Shown here in pieces: positions 1 to 8,381 of a stretch of 64,000 nucleotides of DNA (the stretch's first letter is position 1; every line of letters begins with the position of its first letter). A model generated the notes under the pieces. That model did no database searches and had not been told where the DNA came from. It was given only the letters and a program-made list of their open reading frames with translations. The translations under genes were made by a program, and so were the position numbers. The stretch spans positions 1,689,178-1,753,177 of the forward strand of contig CALSTP010000001.1 of the NCBI GenBank assembly GCA_943789305.1, read 5' to 3'. This DNA comes from an uncultured Flavobacteriaceae bacterium (lineage in GTDB: Bacteria; Bacteroidota; Bacteroidia; Flavobacteriales; Flavobacteriaceae).

Positions 1-39
1 AAGTATTTAAATTTACTTTTTATCTTTTGAGCTCTTATT

Positions 40-684
40 TCATTCAAATTGTTTAAAGATAAGATCATTCATGATATTAGCATGAATCTCAATGTTTTCT
101 TTGGTAAATGGAGAAATTCCGTATTCTGCCTCCAGGGTTTGTGCTAAAACAAAAAAACTACTCGAGGCACCAAACATAATGCTTACAAAATTTGCAACAG
201 GTATGGATTTAAATTCTTCCAAATCATTACTTTCTGTAATGGGTTTGTGACCAAACCAAACTACCGGCATGAGTAAATGTTGACTGACAAAATCATACCT
301 CCAAGACTTTCTACCCATTTCTTGTAATAAAACCTTGTACATAGGTGGAAATTCAGCCATCAAGTAAAGATACTCTTTTGAAAATGCCTTTAAAAGGGAA
401 ATTCCTTTTAAATGTAGGTGTTCTTTTCTTACTTTTTCATAGCGAAGCATTATTTTTTCAGAAAGATGAATGATTGATTTCTTCCACAAATCTTCTTTAT
501 TTTCAAAATGATAACTTATCAAAGGTGTCGTCACACCCACTTTTTGTGCAACCTCTTTGAGTTGAGCTCCTTCATATCCGTGATCAGAAAAAACATCTAA
601 TGCAGCTTCCAAGATAATTTCTATGTTTAACTTCTGCGAAGCAATAGGTCTACCCCTTTTTCTTTTTATATTCAAACTACTCAT
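40..684 (-). CDS. TetR/AcrR family transcriptional regulator
   Basis: A 214-residue DNA-binding regulator. Residues about 22-70 carry the TetR N-terminal helix-turn-helix (AALDVFSDHGYEGA followed by VAQKVGVTTPLISYHF), preceded by a basic stretch KRKRGRP. The remaining two thirds is a helical ligand-binding domain with no recognisable signature, so the effector is unknown. It is divergent from etfB-etfA across a 175-bp gap holding three tandem 11-bp repeats, so control of the etf pair and of itself is the simplest inference. Fatty-acid-responsive TetR proteins often sit beside ETF genes, but nothing here proves such a ligand. Confidence 0.88.
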   Translation of the reverse strand: MSSLNIKRKRGRPIASQKLNIEIILEAALDVFSDHGYEGAQLKEVAQKVGVTTPLISYHFENKEDLWKKSIIHLSEKIMLRYEKVRKEHLHLKGISLLKAFSKEYLYLMAEFPPMYKVLLQEMGRKSWRYDFVSQHLLMPVVWFGHKPITESNDLEEFKSIPVANFVSIMFGASSSFFVLAQTLEAEYGISPFTKENIEIHANIMNDLIFKQFE

Positions 685-723
685 AAAGAATTTCTTGTAA
701 CAATTTTTTTGTCTTCAAAAACA

Positions 724-756
724 ATTGAAAATTAATTGAAATTAAATTGAAATTAA
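724..756. repeat. Three tandem 11-bp repeats in the TetR/etfB intergenic region
   Basis: ATTGAAAATTA (724-734) is followed without a gap by ATTGAAATTAA (735-745) and an identical ATTGAAATTAA (746-756). The period of 11 bp is about one helical turn, so the copies would lie on one face of DNA. The position between divergent TetR and etfB starts suggests an operator, but AT-rich simple sequence is an alternative. Confidence 0.5.
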
Positions 757-859
757 ATAAAATTTTTATCATTTTTGTGTTAAATAAAATTTTATATAGT
801 TTGGAAGCATGCAAATTGATTAGAACCAAACAAAAAAAGAAAATTATTAAAGTTTAAAT

Positions 860-1606
860 ATGAAAATTTTAGTTTGTATCAGTAATGTTCCAGACACGAC
901 CTCAAAGATAAATTTTGTTAACTCCAATACAGAATTTGACACACAAGGAGTGCAATTTATAATCAACCCAAACGATGAATTTGGATTGACTCGTGCCATC
1001 TGGATGCAGCAAAAACAACAAGCCGAAGTAACGGTAATCACTGTCGGTGATTCTAGTTGTGAGCCCACCCTTAGAAAATGTTTAGCAATTGGAGCAGACA
1101 AAGCCATTAGGATTGATGCTGAACCAACAGATGGTTTTTTTGTTGCTAAACAAATCGCAGAAATATGCAAAAAAGAAAGTTACGATTTGATTATTGCTGG
1201 TCGGGAGTCTATTGATCACAACGGAGGTATGGTTCCAGGTTTAATTGCAGGTATGCTGGATTATGAATACATTACCAATTGTATTTCACTAGAAATAGAC
1301 AACGGACAAGCTACTGCTTCAAGAGAAATAGATGGTGGAAAAGAAGTTGTTACTAGTGAAATTCCTCTGGTAATAGGATCTCAAAAAGGTCTTGTTGAAG
1401 AGTCTGATTTAATCATCCCAAACATGAGAGGGATTATGCAAGCGCGGAAAAAACCTTTAGAGGTAATGGCTCCTTTGGATGTAAGTTCCGCTTCCAAAAC
1501 GGAATCCTTTCAAAAACCAGCTCCTAAAGGAGAGGTTAAGCTGATTGCACCAGATGACATTGACACCCTAATAGATTTACTTCACAATGAAGCAAAAGTT
1601 ATTTAA
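860..1606 (+). CDS. etfB: Electron transfer flavoprotein subunit beta
   Basis: Beta subunit (248 residues) of the soluble ETF heterodimer, which takes electrons from acyl-CoA and other dehydrogenases and hands them to ETF:quinone oxidoreductase. The N-terminus MKILVCISNVPDT and residues about 112-132 (AGRESIDHNGGMVPGLIAGM) are typical of the family, and the length is normal. etfA follows after 18 bp, so the two are one operon. No exact Bacteroidota -7 box was found upstream; the nearest candidate has one mismatch. The gene starts 175 bp from the divergent TetR regulator. Confidence 0.95.
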   Translation: MKILVCISNVPDTTSKINFVNSNTEFDTQGVQFIINPNDEFGLTRAIWMQQKQQAEVTVITVGDSSCEPTLRKCLAIGADKAIRIDAEPTDGFFVAKQIAEICKKESYDLIIAGRESIDHNGGMVPGLIAGMLDYEYITNCISLEIDNGQATASREIDGGKEVVTSEIPLVIGSQKGLVEESDLIIPNMRGIMQARKKPLEVMAPLDVSSASKTESFQKPAPKGEVKLIAPDDIDTLIDLLHNEAKVI

Positions 1607-1624
1607 TCCCTTTTAAAAAAAATT

Positions 1625-2581
1625 ATGGCAGTAATAATATATACAGAATCAGAACAAGGGAGTTTTAAAAAAGTAGCCTTTGAAATAGCCTCCTATGGAA
1701 AAGCTTTGGCGGACCAAACCAATCAAAAATTAATAGCTGTAACCTTTAATCAGGCTGACTCAAGTGAGTTGGGGAATTACGGTGTTGACCAAGTAGTTAA
1801 TATCACGGGAGCTTTTACAGAAAGTTTTTCCGCAAAAAAATATGCAGCTGCAATAGCACAAGTTACCAAACAGCATGAATCCTCTTTAGTGGTTGTTAGT
1901 TCTAGTGCAGACAGTAAATATTTAGCTCCCCTTTTAGCGGTTAAATTATCGGCGTCTTATACCTCAAACGTAGTTGCTTTACCCGAAAGTAAAGAACCTT
2001 TAACTCTCAAGAGAACTTGTTTTACCAATAAAGCGCTTAGTAAAGTAACTTCAAATCAAGCAGTAAACATTATTGGCTTATCGAGTAATGCCTTTGGAAT
2101 TATTGAAACTCAAACTTCTCCAAAACAAAGTGAAGTCACTGTAGATGAAGTAAGTAGCACCATGAAAATTTCTGCAGTTGAAAAAGTTACAGGAACAATT
2201 ACCATTGCTGATGCTGATGTTGTTGTGTCTGGAGGTAGAGGTCTTAAGGGTCCTGAAAATTGGCATTTAATCGAAGACTTAGCAGCAACTCTTGGGGCAG
2301 CAACTGCATGTTCAAAACCTGTTTCGGATATGGGATGGAGACCCCATAGTGAGCACGTTGGGCAAACTGGAAAACCCGTAGCTTCAAATTTATACATCGC
2401 AGTTGGTGTGTCGGGTGCAATTCAACACCTTGCTGGAATCAATGCTTCCAAGGTAAAAGTAGTAATCAATATTGATCCCGAAGCACCGTTCTTCAAAGCT
2501 GCTGATTATGGGATTGTTGGAGATGCTTTTGAGGTTCTTCCAAAACTTATCGAGAAATTAAAAGCATTTAAAGCTGCATAA
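1625..2581 (+). CDS. etfA: Electron transfer flavoprotein subunit alpha
   Basis: Alpha subunit (318 residues) of ETF. The C-terminal FAD-binding domain begins at about residue 200 (VVSGGRGLKGPENW) and includes SDMGWRPHSEHVGQTGK, GVSGAIQHLAGI and NIDPEAPFFKAADYGIVGD, the strongly conserved ETF-alpha signature. It pairs with the beta subunit encoded 18 bp upstream and probably serves fatty-acid or amino-acid oxidation. A strong intrinsic terminator lies about 20 bp after the stop, which closes the two-gene operon. Confidence 0.96.
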   Translation: MAVIIYTESEQGSFKKVAFEIASYGKALADQTNQKLIAVTFNQADSSELGNYGVDQVVNITGAFTESFSAKKYAAAIAQVTKQHESSLVVVSSSADSKYLAPLLAVKLSASYTSNVVALPESKEPLTLKRTCFTNKALSKVTSNQAVNIIGLSSNAFGIIETQTSPKQSEVTVDEVSSTMKISAVEKVTGTITIADADVVVSGGRGLKGPENWHLIEDLAATLGAATACSKPVSDMGWRPHSEHVGQTGKPVASNLYIAVGVSGAIQHLAGINASKVKVVINIDPEAPFFKAADYGIVGDAFEVLPKLIEKLKAFKAA

Positions 2582-2599
2582 ATTTTAAATCAAAAAACT

Positions 2600-2628
2600 A
2601 AAGGTGCTAGAGTAGCACCTTTTTTTTT
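2600..2628 (+). terminator. Intrinsic terminator after etfA
   Basis: GGTGCT (2603-2608) and AGCACC (2614-2619) form a hairpin with loop AGAGT, extended by A/T pairs and followed by nine T residues. It lies just downstream of the etfA stop. Confidence 0.85.
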
Positions 2629-2760
2629 GCTTAAAGAACTCAATATTTGTAAAACGATTTATATGCAAGACTAGCTTTACAATCAAAGCTATTTGTCTAT
2701 TTTTACTTTTCTAAATTTAAACCTTTAAGTTCATAAAAGCCAATTCAAAAAATCCATGAA

Positions 2761-5319
2761 GTGACAAAAGCCATTTCAAATAAAAAATTTACCCTTGGAT
2801 TACTGCTTTTTGGAGTCAATTTAATGATGGGGCAAATTGGTACTCCTCCTGTTTTAAATGCTGAAGGTGATCAAATGTATTGCCCCCAAGCTGAACAAAA
2901 TATCGTCACTGATTTTTCAATTCAAAATAGTGATGCCCAGACTATTGAAAAAGTTTATATTCAAATATCAACGGGGTACGCTTTAGGTGAAGACATTCTA
3001 AGACTCAATGGAACACATCCAAAGGTTACTAGCGGTTGGAATGTAGCAGAAGCAAAATTGACCTTGCGAAACAACTCTACTGATAATGATTTGAGTCATT
3101 TGGTTAATGCTGTTAAAAATGTAATTTTTTCAAGTACAAATCCTAATCCAAGTAGGGATAAATATTTTTCGATAACTATAGGGAGTGCCAATTATCTACC
3201 ATCAACAAAACATTACTATGAATTTATTCCAAGTTTAAACATTTCTTGGACTGAGGCTAAAACTGCGGCTGAGAATAAAAATTATTTTGGAATCAAAGGA
3301 TATTTGGTTACAATCTTGTCTCAAGATGAAGCAGATATTTCTGGAAAACTAACCAATGGAGTTGGTTGGATAGGAGGATCAGATCAAGAATCTGAAGGAA
3401 CTTGGAAATGGGAAACAGGTCCAGAAGCAGGAACTGTTTTTTGGACTGGTGGTATCAACGGTAGTACTACAAATTACGCCAACTGGAATACAAACGAACC
3501 CAATAATGCTGGAGGCGAAGATTATGCTCATATCACAGATCCGTCAATAGGTTTTTCAGGCTCTTGGAACGATTTGCCAAACATAACTGCACCCTCTGGA
3601 CCTTTTCAAGCAAAAGGTTATGTAGTGGAGTACGGTGGCTCAGTAGGAGATCCTGAACTAAATATTACTGCAAGTACTCGTCTAAAAATGCCCAAGATAA
3701 TCAGTATCAGCAATACCAATGCCTGTTTTGGAGAAACACAAACACTAACGGTAAGTGCAACAAACTCAGAAATTAATTGGTACGACAGTAAAACGGGAGG
3801 TAATTTAATACATTCTGGAACATCATTTTCAATTCAACCAACAAACACCATCATTTATTGGGTTGATATTATTCCCTTAGACTGCCCCTCAGAAACTCGA
3901 ACTCCAATCACAGCAGTTGTTCATCAATACCCCGAAATTCTTAAAAAAAATCTAATCGTTGAACAATGTGATAATGATGATGTCAATGACGGTAAAACCG
4001 TTTTTAACCTCAACACTTATCAATCCTTAATTTCAGTAAATCCTCAGGAAGAAACTTTTGAATTTTTCAAATCGCCTGACTTAGATATTAATTCAAAAAT
4101 ATTAAATCCTGAAGCCTACACAAACACTTCTTTTATCGAGCAATTATTTGTTAAAATTAACACCCCTTTCAATTGTTCTGAAACCTCTTCTTTAACTCTA
4201 AAGGTAGGAGCAAGTCTTATTGATTCTGATTTTTACATGGAATTTGAAACTTGCGAAACAGAAACAAAAACGCTTGATTTAGGAATTGAAAACTGGGGAC
4301 AAACAACCTTTGAAGATCTAAGAGAAAGTCTTATCAATTCAAATTCGAAGTTCAGCTCTCAGAACATACAAATCAGCTTTTACTCGAATGAAACCGATGC
4401 ATATTTACGCCAAAATATAATTGAAATTGAAAATGAGGAAGCTTTTTACACCATGCAAACCCCCTATCTTCAAAAAATTTGGGCACGTATTGATAATTTA
4501 GACCTCGATACCCTATCCTGCCTTGGGGTTAAAGAAGTCGCCCAACTTCAAGTAAACAAACTACCTGAGTTTGGACGTAGTGATGATCTAATCATCGTCT
4601 GTCTAAACCTTGATCCTGTTCCTATTGGAGTGGAATCAATTGACGGAAGAGTTTATAATTACAGTTGGACAAAAAACGGTTTGGACTATCCCTTGAATAT
4701 TGATAATGTAGACAATCAAGTTCTGATATCAGAAGGAGGTTTTTACGAAGTCACGGCAACTACAACGGATGGTAAAGATTGCTCTAAAAAAATTGGGATA
4801 ACAATGATATCCTCAGAGATAGCTACGCTTACCCAAGAAGACTTGGTTGTAATTGATCTGGTTGGAGACACAGGATCTATCGAAATTTTGGCTGATAATT
4901 TGGGGGTTGGAAATTATGAATACGCAATTGGCGACCCAACAGGCATTTATCAAGATCTCCCATTTTTTGACAACTTACTTCCTGGGATACATACAATTTA
5001 CATTCAAGACAAAAACAACTGTGGACGCGTTGAAATTGAAGGCTCCGTTTTGGGGCATATGAAATTTTTTAGCCCCAACGGGGATGGCATAAACGATCGT
5101 TGGAAAATTTTGGGAGTCAATGAAAATTTTCAGCCTAAAACTAGAGTTTACATTTACGATCGATGGGGAAGATTATTAGTTGATCTTGACCCTCTTGACT
5201 ATGGATGGGATGGCACTTTTAATGGGGCTAAACTCCCTCAGGATGATTATTGGTTTAGAGTGTTTTTTGAAAATGGAAAAGAATACAAAGGACATTTTAG
5301 CCTCTTAAGACCACAATAA
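2761..5319 (+). CDS. Secreted C-type-lectin protein with type IX secretion sorting domain
   Basis: An 852-residue exported protein with a GTG start (the ATG 5 bp upstream is followed by a stop within two codons). Residues 1-25 are a signal peptide ending near LMMGQ. Residues about 150-295 form a C-type lectin domain (SWTEAKTAAENKNYFG, GVGWIGGSDQESEGTWKW, NYANWNTNEPNNAGGEDYAH, GSWNDLP, GYVVEY), whose EPN motif fits mannose-type sugar binding. A cysteine-containing Ig-like middle region follows. Residues about 768-852 are the gliding-motility type (type B) C-terminal domain: FFSPNGDGINDRW, VYIYDRWGRL, YGWDGTFNG, LPQDDYWF. It is presumably secreted by T9SS to the cell surface. The next gene (PorP/SprF-like) starts inside its stop codon, as is usual for such pairs. 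The sugar target is unknown. Confidence 0.9.
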   Translation: MTKAISNKKFTLGLLLFGVNLMMGQIGTPPVLNAEGDQMYCPQAEQNIVTDFSIQNSDAQTIEKVYIQISTGYALGEDILRLNGTHPKVTSGWNVAEAKLTLRNNSTDNDLSHLVNAVKNVIFSSTNPNPSRDKYFSITIGSANYLPSTKHYYEFIPSLNISWTEAKTAAENKNYFGIKGYLVTILSQDEADISGKLTNGVGWIGGSDQESEGTWKWETGPEAGTVFWTGGINGSTTNYANWNTNEPNNAGGEDYAHITDPSIGFSGSWNDLPNITAPSGPFQAKGYVVEYGGSVGDPELNITASTRLKMPKIISISNTNACFGETQTLTVSATNSEINWYDSKTGGNLIHSGTSFSIQPTNTIIYWVDIIPLDCPSETRTPITAVVHQYPEILKKNLIVEQCDNDDVNDGKTVFNLNTYQSLISVNPQEETFEFFKSPDLDINSKILNPEAYTNTSFIEQLFVKINTPFNCSETSSLTLKVGASLIDSDFYMEFETCETETKTLDLGIENWGQTTFEDLRESLINSNSKFSSQNIQISFYSNETDAYLRQNIIEIENEEAFYTMQTPYLQKIWARIDNLDLDTLSCLGVKEVAQLQVNKLPEFGRSDDLIIVCLNLDPVPIGVESIDGRVYNYSWTKNGLDYPLNIDNVDNQVLISEGGFYEVTATTTDGKDCSKKIGITMISSEIATLTQEDLVVIDLVGDTGSIEILADNLGVGNYEYAIGDPTGIYQDLPFFDNLLPGIHTIYIQDKNNCGRVEIEGSVLGHMKFFSPNGDGINDRWKILGVNENFQPKTRVYIYDRWGRLLVDLDPLDYGWDGTFNGAKLPQDDYWFRVFFENGKEYKGHFSLLRPQ

Positions 5320-6332
5320 TGAAGTCTAATTTAAAAAAAATTACTCTTGTTATTGTTCTGTTTTGGGGAACTAACAAAACATTTGGGCAAGGTTTTGTGC
5401 CTTTATTCAACGAATATCTTTCAGAAAACCTCTACATGATTCACCCAGCAATGGCTGGAACCAATCTAAAAACTATGCGGATTAACACCGGAAGTCGTCA
5501 GCAGTGGTTTGATCTTCCCGAGGCACCTCAAACTAATCTTCTGACCCTTGAATATAGAGCCTCCAGAAATTCAATCCTTGGGGGACAATTTTTAAAAGAT
5601 CAAAACGGTTATCACTCTAAAAACTCATCCTACCTTACCTATGCTTATCGAATTTATTTGAGTGATGAAATATGGAATACGCGCAGGTCATTTCCTACAA
5701 AAAATGATAATATCAAAGAACTCTCTTTTGGATTAAGCGTTGGGTCTGTTCGGTATAGTTTTGACCAAAGTAGTTTTGATCCACGAATAACCGACCCTTT
5801 ATTGAATAATAATAACAGAAGTGGTATTGGATATATTACTGTTGATGTAGGGGCTGCATATGTTTCCACACATTTATCAACTCAAATTTCAATTAAAAAC
5901 ATTACGCTAAGTCCTACTAAATATTCGCAAAGTCAAGAAGATCCAAATTTCGATACAACAAAATACAAACACTATCTACTTTCTCTTCAATATGAAATAT
6001 ACTCGAACAAGGGCTGGAATTTTGAACCCTCATTTTTGATCCAATACCTTGAAAGAACTCAAGAAAGTAGCCTTGATTTAAACTTTAAAATTTATAAGCT
6101 GGTATCCAATGGTCGACTGTGGTTAGGCGCTTCCTATAGAAGAAACTTTACTCCTGTAAAAACTCCTTCTGAACCAAGTTCTGCTGAACAAAACTACCGT
6201 CATTTTACACCCGTTTTTGGCCTCAACTACAAACAATTTATGGTTTCGTATCATTATACAAACACCTTAGGGAAAATAAACCTCGGAACTACAGGTTTGC
6301 ATTATTTCTCTCTTGGCATAAGCATATTTTAA
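5319..6332 (+). CDS. PorP/SprF family outer-membrane protein
   Basis: A 337-residue beta-barrel-type outer-membrane protein of the PorP/SprF family. It begins with a signal peptide ending near NKTFGQ and continues with FNEYLSENLYMIHPAMAG, the family's opening after processing. The ATG overlaps the TAA of the lectin gene (TAATG), so the two are translationally coupled. SprF-type proteins are needed for secretion or surface attachment of their partner adhesin with a type B sorting domain. The partner is inferred from position. Confidence 0.88.
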   Translation: MKSNLKKITLVIVLFWGTNKTFGQGFVPLFNEYLSENLYMIHPAMAGTNLKTMRINTGSRQQWFDLPEAPQTNLLTLEYRASRNSILGGQFLKDQNGYHSKNSSYLTYAYRIYLSDEIWNTRRSFPTKNDNIKELSFGLSVGSVRYSFDQSSFDPRITDPLLNNNNRSGIGYITVDVGAAYVSTHLSTQISIKNITLSPTKYSQSQEDPNFDTTKYKHYLLSLQYEIYSNKGWNFEPSFLIQYLERTQESSLDLNFKIYKLVSNGRLWLGASYRRNFTPVKTPSEPSSAEQNYRHFTPVFGLNYKQFMVSYHYTNTLGKINLGTTGLHYFSLGISIF

Positions 6333-6366
6333 AATAATAAAGAAAAAATAAACTAATTTTAAGACT

Positions 6367-7062
6367 GTGAATAAAATTATCGTCGAAATATGTTGCAGTT
6401 CTTTGGCATCCGTGTTGAATGCAATAAAAGGAAACGCACACCGAATTGAATTGTGTCAAAACCTTTTAGCGGATGGACTCAGTCCATCATCCAATTTTCT
6501 GAAAGAAGTAACCGCTGTATGCAAACTTCCCATTCATGTTTTGGTGCGACCCCGAGCTGGAAATTTCTTTTACAATTCGGCAGAAATTAAACAAATTGAA
6601 AAGGATATCGAACGTATAAAAAAATTTCCAATCCAAGGAATTGTAATCGGCGCATTAAACAAAGACAACTCTTTAGCAACAGAACTTCTTGACAAGTGGA
6701 AGAAAATGTGTCCAAATTTGGATTTTACTTTCCATCGTGCTTTTGACGTTGTAAAAGATCCTGAAAAAGCAATCCTTCAATTAATCAATTTGGGCTATAA
6801 TCGAGTATTGACCTCCGGAACAGAACCAAAAGCAACTGAGGGGTTGGATTTACTAAAAAAACTAAATTCAAAATACTCAAATCATATAACTCTTATGCCT
6901 GGAGGTGGAGTAAATCATAAAAACGCTCATCAATTCCTTGAGGCTGGATTTAATCAAATTCACTTATCTGCAAAGGATAAAAATGAAAATTTTAGTGGAG
7001 ATCCCGTTTCTAACCTCAACATCATTAAGTCGGTTGTTGAAACTGCTTCTCAATTTGAATAA
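6367..7062 (+). CDS. cutC: CutC family protein
   Basis: A 231-residue TIM-barrel protein of the CutC family, using a GTG start. The characteristic N-terminus IVEICCSSLASVLNAI, then HRIELCQNLLADGLSPS, VLVRPRAGNF, DFTFHRAFDV, RVLTSGTEPKA and MPGGGVN are all present, and the length is typical. CutC was named for copper homeostasis in E. coli, but its biochemical role is unsettled and a metal function should not be assumed. No metal-transport genes are nearby. Confidence 0.92.
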   Translation: MNKIIVEICCSSLASVLNAIKGNAHRIELCQNLLADGLSPSSNFLKEVTAVCKLPIHVLVRPRAGNFFYNSAEIKQIEKDIERIKKFPIQGIVIGALNKDNSLATELLDKWKKMCPNLDFTFHRAFDVVKDPEKAILQLINLGYNRVLTSGTEPKATEGLDLLKKLNSKYSNHITLMPGGGVNHKNAHQFLEAGFNQIHLSAKDKNENFSGDPVSNLNIIKSVVETASQFE

Positions 7063-7202
7063 ATTATATTAAGAGGCAAAAACCATTCCTCAAAGAAATA
7101 TATTTTGGAAGCGAGCGAACTTTTGGTTTAATATTAAATATTTATATTTATTATTAAAATTTAAATCTATTGAATTGTCATTTATAAATTTATATCAAAA
7201 AA

Positions 7203-7511
7203 ATGAAAATAATCTATGTTGATCTTGATGGAGTTGTAGCTGATTTTGACAAAGGAAAAAAAGAACATCCGCTTGGAAATGTGACGCCATATAAGGGAAG
7301 ACCGGACAAATTGCCTGGTGTTTATGAAAATTTAGATTTCAGCGTCTTTTTTGAAAAAAGTTTAAAAATAGGAATGTATATTGTAAGAAAATTTTTATTC
7401 TACTCCATTAAAATCATTACAGGTGTATTTTTCATCAACCTCTATTTGATGTACTCCACACATTTTAGATTCTACCTGAATATTGAGGCAATTCAAACAA
7501 CCATTACTTAG
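7203..7511 (+). pseudogene. N-terminal fragment of a HAD-type 5'(3')-deoxyribonucleotidase
   Basis: Residues 1 to about 50 resemble the N-terminus of small HAD nucleotidases: YVDLDGVVADFDKG holds the DxD catalytic motif and KLPGVYENLDF resembles the cap region. After about residue 52 the reading (FEKSLKIGMYIVRK onward) no longer resembles the family, and the remaining HAD motifs are absent in a 102-codon frame where the family needs about 180. The tail is antisense to a plausible small gene (7395-7526). I read this as a truncated remnant; a short expressed peptide is not excluded. Confidence 0.55.
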
Positions 7512-7526
7512 ACTTAAATTATCCAT
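7395..7526 (-). CDS. 43-residue CxxC/CxxH small protein, possible zinc-binding
   Basis: A 43-codon gene from ATG at 7526 to TAA at 7395. It contains C10-x2-C13, then C23-x2-H26 (KMCGVH), and a further YTC ending at C36, a layout that suggests a small zinc-ribbon-like site. It runs antisense to the non-HAD tail of the 7203-7511 remnant. That fits the HAD remnant having lost its 3' part and its frame running by chance into this gene. I recall similar short cysteine proteins in Flavobacteria but cannot name the family, and function is unknown. Confidence 0.5.
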   Translation of the reverse strand: MDNLSLSNGCLNCLNIQVESKMCGVHQIEVDEKYTCNDFNGVE

Positions 7527-7843
7527 AATTATATATTTTATTCAAACATACAAAAAAAATTACTTAAACAATTGAAATATAAGTATTTATATATAGATTA
7601 AATAAAAATTAGTGTCAACTTTCTGTACTTCATTTTGAAATATAGTTCGCTGTTTTTGGTTTATAACATATTAAATAAGATTTACCAATTTGGATTTGGT
7701 TTGTGCGTTGCAGATATTATTTCAAAAAATTAATTGAAAGATCTTTAGATTCAGCTTCTTTTGTAGATGTTAAAAAATTAAAAATCCTCACTTTTGTAGT
7801 TGCTTTCGATAGAGATTTTTATTAAATTTATTATTTAGCTGTT
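7527..7843. other. 317-bp AT-rich gap without a supported gene
   Basis: No frame here has convincing coding signals. A 48-codon open stretch on plus (7679-7825) lacks an ATG and resembles nothing I recognise. The stretch is probably degraded sequence between two gene remnants and may contain the promoter for the 7844 frame. Confidence 0.5.
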
Positions 7844-8044
7844 ATGGAACTTAATATCTTTGGTAATCCTTTAATATCATGTTGCAACAATCCATTGACC
7901 GGTTACTTAGGAGATGAAATTTATGATTTAATGTCCCATGTTTGGGGAGATGAAGGAAATGAGTCTCTTATGAATCATTTCAGTGAAGAGGTTACAAATA
8001 AAATTCTTCAAGACTCAGGTAAATACCTAGATACAAAGAATTGA
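7844..8044 (+). pseudogene. Short frame with DUF2237-like N-terminus
   Basis: A 66-codon frame. Residues 3-24 (LNIFGNPLISCCNNPLTGYL) resemble the opening of DUF2237 proteins (consensus near N-x-G-x-P-L-x-x-C-x-x-x-P-x-T-G-F). DUF2237 proteins are about 120 residues and continue with a glycine- and cysteine-rich segment that is missing here. The rest (SHVWGDEGNESLMNHF) is unlike them. It could be a truncated gene or an unrelated small protein. It sits beside other remnants, which favours decay. Confidence 0.35.
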
Positions 8045-8153
8045 TTCCAGAGATTAATTTAATGGAATTTATAACACACTTTAATTACTTCTCTTTTCAA
8101 AAATCAGTATAACCTACTGATTCCTATATAATTACATGATATTATTAAAAATA

Positions 8154-8172
8154 GGGAGGGATTCGAACCACC
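8154..8172 (-). other. Possible tRNA 3'-end (T-arm) remnant
   Basis: Read on the minus strand, GGTGGTTCGAATCCCTCCC looks like a tRNA T-arm with loop TTCGAAT followed by a few acceptor bases. No complete tRNA accompanies it, and the T-stem pairing is imperfect. It lies 52 bp downstream of the tRNA-Asp 3' end. Such fragments are left by lost tandem tRNAs or by integration events. Confidence 0.3.
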
Positions 8173-8173
8173 T

Positions 8174-8204
8174 AAAAAAATAACTCCTTGAAAATCAAGG
8201 AGTT
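8174..8204 (-). terminator. Terminator after tRNA-Asp
   Basis: A 10-bp perfect inverted repeat (8182-8191 with 8195-8204, AACTCCTTGA arms, 3-nt loop) followed on the minus strand by seven T residues. It is placed 20 bp past the tRNA-Asp 3' end. Confidence 0.8.
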
Positions 8205-8223
8205 ATAAATTTCGAAGTGGTTG

Positions 8224-8297
8224 CGGTCTGGACGGGACTCGAACCCGCGACCCCCTGCGTGACAGGCAGGTATTCTAACCAGCTGAACTACCAGACC
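8224..8297 (-). tRNA. tRNA-Asp (anticodon GTC)
   Basis: A 74-nt cloverleaf on minus: acceptor GGTCTGG pairs with CCAGACC, discriminator G. The anticodon stem is CCTGC/GCAGG around loop CTGTCAC (anticodon GTC), and the T-arm is GCGGGTTCGAGTCCCGT. CCA is not encoded directly after the discriminator (CAA follows). Confidence 0.96.
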
Positions 8298-8381
8298 TGT
8301 TTGAATGATTGCAAATATACATTGCATTTTTGTTATCTAAAAATAAAAATCCACTAAAAAGGGAAAATTTAAAAAGAAGAT

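Noticed and set aside
847-1170. 107-codon antisense frame over etfB
   Set aside because: The conserved etfB frame explains the region; the antisense product has no features.
7679-7825. 48-codon open stretch in the gap before the DUF2237-like fragment
   Set aside because: No ATG, no recognisable motif and surrounded by degraded sequence.
8102-8122. 8-bp inverted repeat AATCAGTA-N5-TACTGATT
   Set aside because: No T-run, no adjacent gene start and no repeat elsewhere in the window that I noticed; not enough to call a site.
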